A stretch of 64,000 nucleotides of DNA from Anseranas semipalmata (lineage: Eukaryota; Chordata; Aves; Anseriformes; Anseranatidae): NCBI GenBank assembly GCA_013399115.1, contig VXAA01004303.1, forward strand, positions 186,787 to 250,786, written 5' to 3'. Position 1 is the first letter of the stretch. The number at the start of each line of letters is the position of its first letter. A program made the position numbers and the translations under genes. The notes beneath the pieces are model-generated. The model was not told where the DNA came from, searched no databases, and worked only from the letters and a program-made list of their open reading frames with translations. Below, one piece after another: positions 1 to 11,769 of the stretch.

Positions 1-1505
1 AAGTGGTGTGTGGTGGGGGTTGTTTTGTGTGGTGGTTCTTTTTCCAGTTCTAGTGTCAGAAATAATCTAAGGGAAGTCCCTCCGAGCTGGGTTTGCAGAA
101 TGAAGCTGAGGTTTTGTCCCTGCAGAGGGACAGTTGGTGGGTGGAAGCCGACCCAGGGGCAGTCCCATCCATCCGGGGCTGGGAGCAGGTTGGGAACTAA
201 GGTGTTCCTGGAATTATTCCTTGCCAGAAGTGCACAGGCACGAGATAAAACAGGGCTGGGAAACACACTCGCACTGCAGCATAGGTGCAGTCTGGATTGG
301 GGTGCTCAAGTCTGCTCCCAGCACTTCTTTTCCTAGCACCATGGATGTCCCTTGCATTTTGTGCCCGCATCAGGCTGTGTAAAAGGACCGGGTGCTGTGG
401 ATTTTGGAGGACTTTTGCCCAGGCCTTTTCCTTGCGGTGAGGAACAAGGTTTGTGCCCGGAGATGAGCACAAAGATGGTCCTTTTGCCTCCTGGTCATGC
501 TTGGTGCTTCTCAGCTGAGGCACACGCGTTGGGACGTATGTATTAAATTGCCAGCTCATCCTTAAATAGCAGCCTCCAGTGCAACCCAGAACGTGCTGTA
601 GCCAGGAATTTGAGCGAGGAGGAATTCCACCTAAGAGACTTGAAAATCTAGCTAGGTTTTCTTCTGGCAACTTCAAAGCTAGCAGGTCTCTGTAAGTGCA
701 GGCTCCGGAGTTAATAGGGTAGCTAATAAAGGGTTGTCGTTCTCTTCCATAGCTCGCTGGGGCTGTACAGCTAACAGAGAAAGCTGTACTTTGCTACAGT
801 CAGGAAAATAGATACTGCTGAACAAGGAAGTTAAACTAAATGTACCAGTTCATGTTCTGTCTGATTTTTTTTTTTTTTTTTTATGCAGTCACTTCTATAA
901 AATTCTGCTTTGGCTGTAATTATACCTGTAAAGGGCACCGTCCATTGTACAGGTGGTCTGCTTTATTCAGTTGCCTTGCAATCATACTTTCCTGCTCGTT
1001 CCTACTGCTAGTGATATTTCATTGATTGTTCTGATGTTATTTCAGTGACATTTGGGGGGAACAACATTATCTAGATAAGCATACAGCTTGCCTTGCTTAA
1101 GGGAATTTGATGCCATACCTAAAACCAATACAGACATATCATCTTACGGTGCCTTTGCCTGCTCCAGGGAGATAAGGGTGGGGGAGAGGAGGGAAACAAA
1201 TCGATTGGTGAGAAGGATAAAGCTTGGGCAAATTTAGAGGTTCTCCACCTAGGGACTCTTTGAGTTGCAATTAACTTTTGAAAGTTCTGAAATTAATCTA
1301 GTTTAGTTCGCAGCTTCACGCCACCTTAAGTTTCAAAGTATGCCAGCTCACAGCATGGGAAATTCGGCCCAGGAATCGCCTGCTGCCAATAAACTGCAAA
1401 TGGGAGTTGTTCACTTGATTTAACACCATCACCTTTCTTTCTTTCTTTTCTCTTCTATTCTTCCCTCCCCTTGATGCCCCCCCCACCCTTCCCTTTCTCC
1501 CTCAG
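1..1505 (+). other. PPP1R12B: Intron 1 (3' part)
   Basis: Non-coding sequence before exon 2. It holds a T18 tract at 865-882 and a C/T-rich run (1430-1503) that is the branch/pyrimidine region of the exon 2 acceptor. I see no exon or recognisable repeat. The short open frames near 1-680 look like chance. Confidence 0.85.
865..882. repeat. Poly-T tract (18 T)
   Basis: Eighteen consecutive T in intron 1, not close to any exon border. Confidence 0.9.
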
Positions 1506-1636
1506 GCCTGTATAGATGAGAACCTGGACATGGTGAAGTTCCTTGTAGAAAATGGAGCCAATGTCAACCAACAAGATAATGAGGGCTGGACCCCTCTTCA
1601 TGCAGTGGCATCGTGTGGCTATCTGAACATAGCAGA
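1506..1636 (+). CDS. PPP1R12B: PPP1R12B exon 2: ankyrin repeats
   Basis: Window residues 1-44. The frame starts at phase 0 after a pyrimidine-rich acceptor (ccctcag) and ends with GA before gtgagt. It encodes ACIDENLDMVKFLVENGANV followed by an NQQDNEGWTPLH ankyrin core and SCGYLNIAE. This is the ankyrin region that, with the upstream KVKF-type motif, cradles PP1c. The ankyrin core reads LHAVAS where human MYPT1/2 have LHAAAS (from memory). In the family the preceding exon ends in ALHQ, and that exon lies outside this window. Confidence 0.97.
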
Positions 1637-3686
1637 GTGAGTGAGTTTCAGGCTATTCTGGGTATTCCTAACATTTTCCACGTTTTCCTCTTTGGAGCAG
1701 GTACACAGACGATTGATGCTCTGAACCTCATACAATGTCTTGGAAGCAACATTGGAAGTGAAGAAGATGCATTCCTTCTTTTACCGAATCCTTAATTTGT
1801 TATGGTTAAGGTGGAGCCTGGAAGTGGTTGTCTTTTGCTGATCCCATTAAAATGATTTATGATTCCTCAGATAAAATGCTCAGCAAAAGGGAAACGTGAT
1901 GGCTGACAGGCAGGCACCCTAACGTACGAAGCAGTGTAACGAAGCACAGCTCTGCTGCTGCCGAGTGCCTTTCCTGTGCGCTTCTGTCAGCGGGGAACCC
2001 ATGCAGAATTTTAAGTGTTACCTAAGAGGGATTTGGGATTTTATTTCTCTAGCTGAAAATAATTCTGTCATTGTATGAAATGTATGTTAGTGTGATTACA
2101 TCTGTATAACTTTTCTGGTGTAAACCCCCGTTGTTAGATACATTGCACAGTATAAAACAATTCCCAAGTTGACTGCATCAATGCCAGCCCTCGGTCTGAG
2201 GCTTTGCAGTGTCTATGTGCTGGTTTTTGTTTGTTTGTTTTTAATGCAGATAAGCCTATAAGCAGTATTCTGGTTGTGGGGAGACTAGGGAGAGAAGTGC
2301 AGTGTTCTGGCCTCCAGGGTCACTGACAGGCCAACAACATCATTTCTTTTTCTTCTAATTCAGATCTTATGTTTCTGTTACTAGCATCCTGTCTTGCAAA
2401 AGACAGAGAAGTAGATAAAAGTAACTACTTGTTAATTAACCCACTTGGAATTAAAGCATTATCTTTTTGTTTGTTTACAACGCAGGATGCTGGGTTCAGT
2501 AAGGACGTAAATGGGTGATTAGGTTAGATTAGATAATCTAGTGAGTGCAAACACTAATAAAATACATATAAAAGAAGAGACAGTAAATATAACTGGGAGT
2601 TTTGTCCAGTAGATGTTTCAATCAAGGCAGTAACCTGCTGTAAGTGTGACTCCCAATAAGGATTTGACTCTTGGCACACTTACTGATTCCAGGGATTGAA
2701 ATAACATTCTGTAACTGATCTGAACATTCATTATGCTCACAAAGAACTAAACAGTCTGTTTGTCCCAGAGCAGGTACTGATACCAGACTACTTGTTGTAC
2801 ACCAAGTTGCTCTGAGAGTTTGAGAATTGCCCAGGTATAAGACCTGGAGTGCTGGAATAATTGGAACCAAAGAACTGGCAAACATAAGGGGTAATGGCCT
2901 GATTCAAATCACTTTTCTGTGATAAAGGCTGCATCACAGGCTAGAAAAATAAGGGAAAAACAGTATTTCTCAGGATGGTCCTCCACAATGTATTTTAACC
3001 AAAAAATATCTTCTGTGGCTCAGTTACTTCTGTGTATTGTACCGCTACTGGGACAACTATTAGCTCTTCAGGTGATTGTGGATCAGTTTGTCAGTTTGTT
3101 TCCTGCCCCCCTTCCAATACTAGTTGTTCTAATAAAATATGTTATTCTTTCCCAGTCGTACCATACTTACATATTTAGTCCACCACAGCTACCAGAAAGT
3201 TACTGCAGTTTGAATACTGATAAGTATTTCTCAAAGACATTGGTCGGTTTTTAAAATTTATTTTCAAAAATACTTTTAGCTTTCTTACCTCACCCTCCTA
3301 GATTTGTCTTTAAAACACTTTTTACTTCCCAGAATTTTATTGGTCACAAGATGTACAAGCTGAAGAAGGCATTAATTGTTCTTGAATGAACTTTTCATAT
3401 ATTTATAAATAAGACAAATGAAAACATTGATGACAGCTTGGATTATTGGCATTTAAATAACTACAGAGAAACAAAAACTACTTGCATGAGCTACTGGCCA
3501 GGGACTTTGCATTTAACAATGAACTTTTGTAGAGTAGAATTTTGATAAGAATATGGAACACTCAGTTGGTAATTGAACTCGAATGAGAAGGCCAAATACC
3601 TTGTTCTGCTGCTTGATTTACTGTATAAGTTGCTCTGAAGCCTGCACGTGAGGTCTAATGCATTGGTATGGGTCTCATTCACGTAG
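1637..3686 (+). other. PPP1R12B: Intron 2
   Basis: Begins gtgagt and ends acgtag. AT-rich, with short GTTT runs near 2227 and 2466. No exon, RNA gene or recognisable repeat was identified. Confidence 0.85.
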
Positions 3687-3805
3687 GTATTTAATTAGTC
3701 ATGGAGCTAACGTGGCTGCTGTGAACAGTGAAGGTGAAGTCCCATCTGACATCGCAGAGGAAGCAGCCATGAAGGACCTGCTTCTGGAACAAGTAAAGAA
3801 ACAAG
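3687..3805 (+). CDS. PPP1R12B: PPP1R12B exon 3: ankyrin repeats
   Basis: Window residues 44-84, 119 nt, entering at phase 2 and leaving at phase 1. It encodes YLISHGANVAAVNSEGEVPS, then DIAEEAAMKDLLLEQVKKQG. Borders are acgtag|gta and caag|gtaaat. This closes one ankyrin unit and includes the helical spacer before the VDL-RKEEE segment. The close match to human MYPT2 (EEPAMKDLLLEQVKKQG, from memory) fixes the paralogue. Confidence 0.97.
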
Positions 3806-4042
3806 GTAAATCGGTAGTGGGATTGAATATGTGAGAGTTAGACCTAGAAGAGTTTCTGTAAAGAAATTCTGTAGGCTTTCTGTCTGTCTATAGATGAAGA
3901 GATCTGAAATCTGGACCAAGTGGCAGCAGAGGAATTTTGCTTCGGTAGCAGAGTGTTAGGACGAATGCAGAAGGTTTGTGTTGTGCAGTCTCTGTCCATC
4001 TTAGTAGAATTGTTCGAAGCAAGGTACCACAATACTGAAAGT

Positions 4043-4125
4043 TCACAGAATCAGAGAATGGTTTGGGTTGGAAGGGACCTAAAAGATCATCTAACTTCAA
4101 CCCCCCTGCCATGGGCAGGGACAAG
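4043..4125 (-). mobile_element. CR1 LINE 3'-end fragment
   Basis: In the + strand this reads GAATGGTTTGGGTTGGAAGG, then gacctaaaagatcatctaac and a gccatgggcaggga block. That is the reverse complement of the well-known chicken-type CR1 3' terminus. It is about 80 bp, strongly 5'-truncated and moderately diverged, and lies in intron 3. Confidence 0.9.
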
Positions 4126-4639
4126 TTGACTCATTAGATCCATTTACTTTAAAAGTGAGTTTTAATTCTGACCTCTGGCATCAATGAAAGGTCTTATTTC
4201 ACTAAGACTTGCAGAAGTGAGATTCACAGTCCTGCCAAGAATAGGGACCAGGAAATGGGTATGTCTGGCCTGGAGTGATCTGCTTTCTCCTGATCCTTCC
4301 CTAGACTTCTTCTGAAGCCAGTCTGCTCTGCTATTTCCCCTTTTCTTATCAGGTGTGCCTGTCTGAGGTGCTGCTATATGTGTTGTCCCTGCAAAACTAT
4401 CACTGGTAGAAGCGATTTGGACAGTGTAACTAGTGTCGTAATTAAGAAATTATTCACCAGTGTAAAATTTTCCTTCAATAAGGAAATAGTAATGAGTATG
4501 GGTATTCAATACTCATGAATTTCAATACTCAGGAAATCCATCTGCAAGTAGTTAGGTGTCTGTCTATATGTGTAAGAAGTTTAAGTCCTATCTATGAAGT
4601 TCATCAGGGATGCTTTTGAAGGATGCACTTATCTCAACG

Positions 4640-5083
4640 ATGTTGGAAAAGATGAACTGAGACAAACTATCCATAGTCACATTTGAGAGGTATGGACTGC
4701 ATGTTTAGCCTTGAGAAGAGAAGGTTAATGGAGGAATCTAGTTGCTGTCATCCACTACCTTGAGGGAGGCTATAAAAGCAATGGAGCCAGACTTTCCTCA
4801 GAACTGCACTATGACAGAACGAGAGGCAAAAGGCACAGGTTTGAGCGAGGCAGGTTCTGACTGCATGTAAATAAGGGTAAAAATACTTCCCAGGAAAGTG
4901 GTACAGTGCTGGGACAGGAACCCAAGTAATTTGCGGAATCTGCATCATTGGAGGTATTCAGAACTTAGATGCGTACACCTCTGGGCAACTTGATGTGGCT
5001 TTGAAGGTATGCCTGCTTTGGGCAGGGATTTAGGCTAGAGACCCACCAGGATTCCTTTATATCTAGATGATTCCGTGACTCTG
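4640..5083 (+). mobile_element. Diverged CR1 LINE 3' fragment
   Basis: Old CR1 copy in sense orientation. Recognisable blocks are tttagccttgagaagagaag, gggaggctataaaagcaatg, a gacagaacgagaggcaaaag block and ggtattcagaacttagatgc. It ends at GATGATTCCGTGACTCTG, the degenerate terminal ATTCTGTG-type repeat. The 5' limit is approximate. Confidence 0.75.
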
Positions 5084-5554
5084 GTGGTTGGTGTTGGGGT
5101 TGTTTGCATGCTAGATTGAATCCAGTCTTCTCTAATTGATGTGTTCTGCTTGGCACATAGTGGTTTTCTTTGGTGGAGTTCTTTGTTTGTTTGTTTGTTT
5201 GAAGTTATTTTCAGGTATAATTAGGAAGACACCAGTCTTTTGCTGCTTCTGTTGATCATGTTACTGTTCCATTGGTGAGTTTGTAGTTATCCATCTGAGA
5301 GCTGGTTGTTATTCGTGCAACTGCTCCTATTGGAAAATTTACGTAGGATCATGCTGCTTCTGGTAAATGGAAACTTTTCACTTTCTAGTCTTGTGGTATT
5401 TATGACAAGGTTATCCTGATTATGTTCCCTTTTCCCATCCACTTTGAAATAAACTTAAATAGCTCTTCTCTCATGCTCATTCTGCTCACATACTTAACAA
5501 GAATTGTCTAGTCAGCCTTTGTTTTACTGGGCTGTTCAAACCATGCCTGTCTTC

Positions 5555-5775
5555 CCTCTGCAGTCAGGCTTCCTTGGATGACCAGGAAGATAGCAATCCT
5601 TTCTTTACATCAGTGTAACCTGTCTCTCTTTAAAGTGGGTGATGAGAACTGTAATAACATAGTTGAAACCTTACAGAGCATTAAGGCGTAATTCTGCCTC
5701 TGTTGCAGATATTTTGCCTGACACTTCTTAGGATTCTGTTTGGCTTTTTCATTGCTTCACCACATTAGTGGCATC
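5555..5775 (-). mobile_element. Possible ancient CR1-like fragment
   Basis: The block agaactgtaataacatagtt followed by ggattctgtttggctttttc and attgcttcaccacattag resembles the antisense of old amniote CR1 (mutated AACTGTACACAGTA and GTTTGCTTTTTGACTGC segments). The similarity is from memory and weak. Confidence 0.35.
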
Positions 5776-7327
5776 CTGCTAAGATGCCCTAGAACAACCA
5801 TCTGTCTCCACTGAGAGGTTTCCCATTGACACGGTTTAAAAGGATCATAATTGCTGGAATAAATGTGTTATAAACTTTAGACAAGCGTCCATCTAGCTCT
5901 GTCTTCAACAGTAGCTGAAAGCAGATGCCTAGGGCAAAGTACAAGAACAGGACAAGCATGTATGATTCCCTCCCAGACATTTTCCCAGCCTCCAGTCACT
6001 GTGCCTCAAGGAATTCCTGAGCCAGATGGGCTTTCTGTGTACTTGCGAATCCCCCATGGATTTCTGTTTTGTGGCCTTGTACAGTCTTTCTTGGGAACTC
6101 CAAGCATGTGTAGCGTTCTATTTAATAACTACAGATGTGCTGCTACTTTTCTGCAAATTTATAATTCTTGTTTTAATCATTGCAACATCCTGCAGTATTT
6201 CCCAATTCAGTCTGAGTTGATAAATGTTTTCTTTTTTTTGAATTTTAAGTCTAATACCCTGCAGTTTCCTTGGTAATCATGTAGTTGTAATCCTGAAAGA
6301 ACTAATCCATAGGGACAGTTGCTTTTCAACACCATTCCTGATTTTTTTTTTTTAAATTTTTCATCTCCTTCATGTTATTTTCCTGAGTCCAAGAGCCTTG
6401 GTCTGGTTAATCTTGTGTGAAGTTGTGCTATACTTGTGACTGATATGTCATCCTTACGTGACCTTATTAACATGAAAAAATCCACTTACTAAAACAAGCC
6501 TGAGATAGTTTTGCCTCTTGTTGGTTTAGTGACAATTGCAGCAGCCCATCGGCCAGGAGCGCCTGGTCTCTCCACAGAGTAGCAGTGGTTTCCTCAGGTG
6601 GGAAACTTGTCCCTCTCGTTACCAGAAAGTCCAATTGTCTGTGTCTTTGTTACACCAGATGTGTGTATCAGTGGGCTCACTTGTCTGACTTTATCTAAAG
6701 CAGATCTGTTAAGCCACCAGAGTAGACTTTTTTCCCACCTTCCATCCCCAAAATGATTTAGAACTGTTTTACCAGTGGTTTGCAGCTCAAAGCAATTGAT
6801 TAAATATTTGTTTCAGAGTGCATGGCATGAATGGCCCTAGTGCAGTCCAGAGATCTCTGTACGTGCAGCTTGCTGACTTACTGAATTTTGAATGAGCGTG
6901 CAGTTGGGGTTGTGCTAGTCTTGCAGATGTCTTAGGATCATCTCTTCACATCTACTCTGTAGGTTATGCTTGCACCATTGTTTAATTCAGTTCGTTAGTG
7001 TTGTTCCTGAATTGGTTATTTCAGTCTGGAATACAGCATATTTAGCATACAACCCTTCCACCATAACTGGTTCACAGGTAAGCTAGTAGTTGATCAGGCT
7101 GGTTTGCAACCAGTGGCTCAACTTTCAGATTTTTTTTTTTTGTCAGACAGCTTTGAAGTTTCTGTCAATGATGCAGGAGTTCTCCCAACTCCTAGAAAAA
7201 GCTTTTGGTGATTCTTGGGGAAGATGGCAAAGAGATTACTAATACTGTATAGCAAATGAAACATAGGGTAAGTTTAAGTGCGTGAGAGTTTTCACTTGAT
7301 AATTTCTTCTGTACTTTGCTGTCTTAG

Positions 7328-7487
7328 GTGTAGACCTAGACCTGGCAAGAAAAGAAGAGGAGCAGCAAATGCTGCAGGATGCCCGACAGTGGCTGAACAG
7401 TGGGAGAATTGAAGATATAAAGCAGCCTCGGACGGGTGCCACAGCTCTTCATGTTGCGGCGGCTAAGGGCTATTCTGAAGTCATGAG
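7328..7487 (+). CDS. PPP1R12B: PPP1R12B exon 4: ankyrin linker and repeat
   Basis: Window residues 84-137, 160 nt. It encodes VDLDLARKEEEQQMLQDARQ, WLNSGRIEDIKQPRTG and ATALHVAAAKGYSEVM. The charged helix (RKEEEQQML) separates the two halves of the MYPT ankyrin domain, and a new repeat then starts at TALHVAAAKGY. Acceptor cttag|gtg, donor atgag|gtagga. Confidence 0.97.
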
Positions 7488-9912
7488 GTAGGAACTCTGT
7501 CCCATGGCTGATGCATTGAATCAAGTCTGGTTTTCATAAGGAACATATCTAGCTTTATAGTTGACAGAAATGTGTGTCATACCAAGATCTTTTGGCTGCT
7601 GTTTCTCAAAAGGTTCTGTAGAATTATATGCCCAACCATGGTGGTTCACCTAGAAATGTATAGAGGCTGGAAGATTCCCTTTCATACCTCTAGGCCTTTA
7701 GGGTGATTAAAGCTTTGCTGAGACTGAGACATAAATTAGAAGGTTAACTTTCACTGTTAGAGTAATAGTTTTAGGGCTAGCAAATTAAATGTGTCAGGGG
7801 ATAGAAGTATAACTTCAGCCTACAAGGTGACAATACACGCTGCGTGGCAATCACAAACACCCCAGCAGTTTACACGACCGGCATGTCAGTCTAGTAGAAA
7901 AATGCAATGTCTTCCCTTATCTTACTGTCCCCTGCCACTTAATGCTACCGCTCTTGCAGCCATCAGCAGTGACAGAGAGATCCCACCACATAACAGTTCT
8001 GCGCCTGCTGCTGCGGCACTAACAAGCTTATTGTGAGTGTAAACTTGCCCAATGTAGCACTTCCTGGCAATGAAGCATTAATATTTTTACAGGTAAGGTC
8101 AAATCAGGGTTTCCAACAATAAAACTTTTTTCTCCGTTATTAATGTATGGGTGGAGCTACCCATAAACATCTGCAAGGTTACTCTATTTCCCAGGTTAAA
8201 ATCCTTTCTGGAAACATTCATCAAGCTTGATTCCTTATTTCATAGTTTTAAGTGCTATGTAAGAGCTGCTTCTTATCAAGCTCTAGTAACTTTGTTATTC
8301 TCCATGTTTCCTCTTTGTATTCATTCATTAGAGCTTATAATTGAGTTATAAGCTGTCTGTGCTTCTGCTGTGACCAAGAACGCTAATTCAACACAGATCA
8401 CTTGGAATAATCTAATAACTCCTGAACAATGTGGGGTGTTGGTCCCGTGGGTTTTCAGTGGATGGCTGTATATCCAGTACTCAGCAATGGAAGCTGCATT
8501 TGCTGTTTGCAAGGTGTCTAGTTCTGGTCAGCTACTCCTTGGCATTAAATGTTATAATGATAAACAGATCTCACAGAGAGCTAACATTGTTTCACTCTTC
8601 TGTGTTTTATGGCCACCCTGTAAGTTCAAATATAAAGCTTCAGTGACTTAAACCAAAGGGGCTGAAAGCCAGAAGCTAGCTAACTCTCAAATGAGACATA
8701 GAATTTGTCTGTGACCTTGAGTCTCTTAACAACTGTGTTCCTTCCTTTTGCCAGCTGGAGAATCAACATAAAGTCAGCACCTGATTTAAAATTTCTTTCA
8801 CAGAGAAGCACACTGCTGCTATAGGGTGACTGTTTTATTTAGCACAATAATGCATCAGTGTAAAGCTGCAGGAGTTTCAAAACTGTTAGTACCGTTCTGG
8901 GGTCGTGCTAGATGTGCCCTGGGCTGAAGGAAGGTGGCTGTGAATGGCAGAAACCCCACCATGGAAACTTTCAGAAGCAGTTTTACTGGACTTGCGGAAT
9001 TCCCCTGGGATGTTCTTCATTATTTAAGCAGCTGAATAATAGTTTTGATACATGAGCTGCTCAGTACTTTCACCTGATCACTCGCGTACTACTGTGCATA
9101 TGCCTCTGAAGTTTCAGACTACAGTTGTCTCTCTTTTGTTTTGTTTTTAAATATTCAAACCCCAGATGCTGTGCAACCTTAGCACTTTGGTCTGATAGAG
9201 AAGGGAGGTGTGTGGAAGGTGCGCAGCAGTAAATGGGATGCAAGGGTGTTCCCAGGCAGGTTCACTTTGCTTTAGCTGTGCAAGGTCTAGCCTGCAAAAA
9301 TGCTTATTTGGCAATCTGGAGTTGTAGATTATTTAACCTACAAATTTCACAGCTGGCGATCACAGTCAGTAGTGTCTGCTGCTTACCTGGCAGTCCTGCC
9401 AGCATTGTCTCCTTACAGACCATTCCTGCAGCGTGTCGTTGTTCACCAGCAGAACCAACACAGAACTTGAGTTACCAAATGTCCTGTCCCTGCCAGGTTC
9501 TGTGCTCGGCTCCTTGTTCTGGAGATTGCGTTCTGCAGAGGTGTTGCTGATTTGCTTAGTGCCTGAGTGAGTCTGGTGTCTCTCGTCTGTTGCAGCAGGA
9601 GTTCAGACTGGGTCACCAATGCCAGATTAGAAATTAAGGTGTTCTCCAATTTAGGACGTGTTGAAAGGCAATCTTATCAATTAGACACATTGCAGCAGGT
9701 TTTTGCAGTGGCGAAGTCACTTCTTTCATTATACTGCCCACTTCTGTTATGTTTGTGAGCACATCAACTGGGATGTTGCTGAGATGAATAAAAACAAAAA
9801 ACTACTGGCGTATTGTAAACCATGTTCCCTCCTCTGTGACTGATGGTGGGAATTCTTTGAGTACAGAAGACATTCTTGGATGGACAGGAATCAATATTGC
9901 TTCTTTTCTTAG
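7488..9912 (+). other. PPP1R12B: Intron 4
   Basis: Begins gtagga and ends ttcttag. Unique-looking intronic sequence. Open frames on both strands (for example 9233-9550) show no domain or splice support. Confidence 0.85.
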
Positions 9913-10057
9913 GCTTTTGATCCAGGCTGGGTTTAATTTGAATGTCCAGGACAATGACGGCTGGACTCCGCTCCACGCTGCTGCGCACTGGGGAGTGAAG
10001 GAAGCTTGCTCCATCTTGGCTGAGGCGTTGTGCGATATGGACATCAGGAACAAGCTG
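9913..10057 (+). CDS. PPP1R12B: PPP1R12B exon 5: ankyrin repeats
   Basis: Window residues 137-185, 145 nt, leaving at phase 0. It encodes LLIQAGFNLNVQDNDGWTPL, HAAAHWGVKEACSILAEALC and DMDIRNKL. The ankyrin signature DGWTPLHAAAHWG is intact. The tail CDMDIRNKL is the MYPT2 form. Acceptor ttcttag|gct, donor ctg|gttagt. Confidence 0.97.
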
Positions 10058-11694
10058 GTTAGTAAGCACAGATGTTGGCACAACGTGCAGTGTATTTTAT
10101 AGCAAGATGCATATCAACTTTATTGCCATAATTGCATATAAACTTGATCCAACAAAGTGAGAAAGTTACATGGTGAGCAGTTCTCCTGCATGTGTACTAG
10201 AGCATTTAAAAGCATCAGAAAATAGACTCTTGACTGGAGGAGGAAGAAATGCTTTCAGGTATTACTGGGAAAGATTAGTGGTGAAACTAGAACCAAGAAT
10301 GTGAGAAGGGATAGCAGCTGATCTGTGTTTTCCTGTTTCAGTATAATCCTGACAAATTAAACAACAACAACAAAAACAGTCTTGGAGTGCAAAATAATAT
10401 GCTAATATTAAGGTATAAAGCACTGAAAACTCATGAACCCTTGAGAAAGTGGTGGTTTTTAATCCTTCCTGTTCTACAGTCTTGGTCATAAAAAGGGAAA
10501 TTAAAAAATTCACCCAGGCTTGTGGGAAATGAGTAAAGAAAAATAGGATATTTGTGAGAAGGAAAAAAATGAGGGGGAAAAATCCCCACTTGCATCCTAA
10601 TAGCTTGAAGTTTCCTTGAAGAGCCCATGGATTTTCAGGAGCTGAAGTGTGCTCGTCCAGGGTTGTTCTTTGTTTTTCCCTCCCTGCTGTGCTGTCCAGG
10701 CAGTGCCTGCGAACCGCTTCCTGCCCGAGTGGATTCAGTTGTGCCATGACTGCTTCTGGAGTAGGAAATGAGGTTGTATTTACTTGGAACAGCATCAGGG
10801 CATGAAAGCAGATGAGAATTTGATAAGAGAATTGTAGCACTATATGGTTTGAGTGCATCTGTCTGTACTGGAAACGGATATGAAAGAAATAGCCCTAGGA
10901 GAAGGAGCCATTTTAGTGTGGTGCGCTCTTCAGCATTCAAAATAGAGGGAATCTTTTTTTGTTGTTCTAAATGCCATCAGAAGCTTTTCCAAAGTGTTCA
11001 GAAGTCATGTGGGTTTTCTATTTTAAGAGACTTGAACAGAAGCAGACACAATTGTATTTGCTGCGTTCAATTACCTGCTATTTCCTGTCAAGGACTATTA
11101 CCTTGCTAACTCAGATGGCCAAGACAATCTGTATTTATCTGATCACTAGCCATCAGGTTTCGTTATGTGTTGTTAATAAAATGGTGGTTATAGCTTTAGT
11201 TATGGTGTAAATGTAACTGATTTCTTGTTTTATGCCCCAAGTAATTCTTCTGATTTGTTTTATTTGTGAATGACCACGGATGTGGAAATAGCCCCCAGAT
11301 CTTTTGGCCTGCTAATGACTGGCAGCCTTTCAGGGGATGCAAATACATAATAATACAACAGACCAAGTTGATCATGATCCTTCCAAGTCCAAGAGTGTGC
11401 TTTTTACAAACCTGGAAACTCAAAGGTATTAGTCCTGACTTAGATTTGAGCAGCGGCAATCAGGGAACAACACTTCCTTGATTAAAGTTGCTCTGATCAT
11501 TGATTGTCATAAAACTACCATCACTGCCTCTTGGCTTTCCCTACTGTAGAGTGCAGCAGGGTGCGTTACTCGGCATCTGGGCAGAGAGGCTGCAGTGTAC
11601 GTTCAGTTTGATTCTTCACTGGTAAACAGTGCTTTTTGTGAATATTAAAGGCATGCCATATTGGATAGCTTCTTGTGTCCTCTTATTTTATCAG
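10058..11694 (+). other. PPP1R12B: Intron 5
   Basis: Begins gttagt and ends ttatcag. It holds a 198-codon antisense open frame (10262-10858) that starts with ATG but has no recognisable domain. No repeat was identified. Confidence 0.85.
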
Positions 11695-11769
11695 GGCCAG
11701 ACGCCATTCGATGTGGCTGACGAGGGACTGGTTGAGCATTTAGAAATGCTGCAGAAGAAGCAAACTGTG
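11695..11769 (+). CDS. PPP1R12B: PPP1R12B exon 6: last ankyrin unit
   Basis: Window residues 186-210, exactly 75 nt with phase 0 at both ends. It encodes GQTPFDVADEGLVEHLEMLQ then KKQTV, the final ankyrin helix pair and the start of the basic linker. Acceptor ttatcag|ggc, donor gtg|gtgagt. Being a symmetric phase-0 exon, it could be skipped without frame loss, but that would break the last ankyrin unit. Confidence 0.96.

Larger units (their letters stand above)
3806..7327 (+). other. PPP1R12B: Intron 3
   Basis: Begins gtaaat and ends cttag. It contains two CR1 fragments in opposite orientations (4043-4125 and 4640-5083), a possible older one near 5555-5775, and a GTTT short repeat near 5186-5202. 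Nothing else was recognised. Confidence 0.85.

Noticed and set aside
720..735. AATAAA-type polyadenylation motifs in introns (for example near 727 and 1388)
   Set aside because: Common by chance in AT-rich introns, and no terminal exon precedes them.
9836..10102. Apparent 88-codon ankyrin gene starting in intron 4
   Set aside because: The ankyrin part is exon 5 (9913-10057) of PPP1R12B; the flanking residues are intron read-through.
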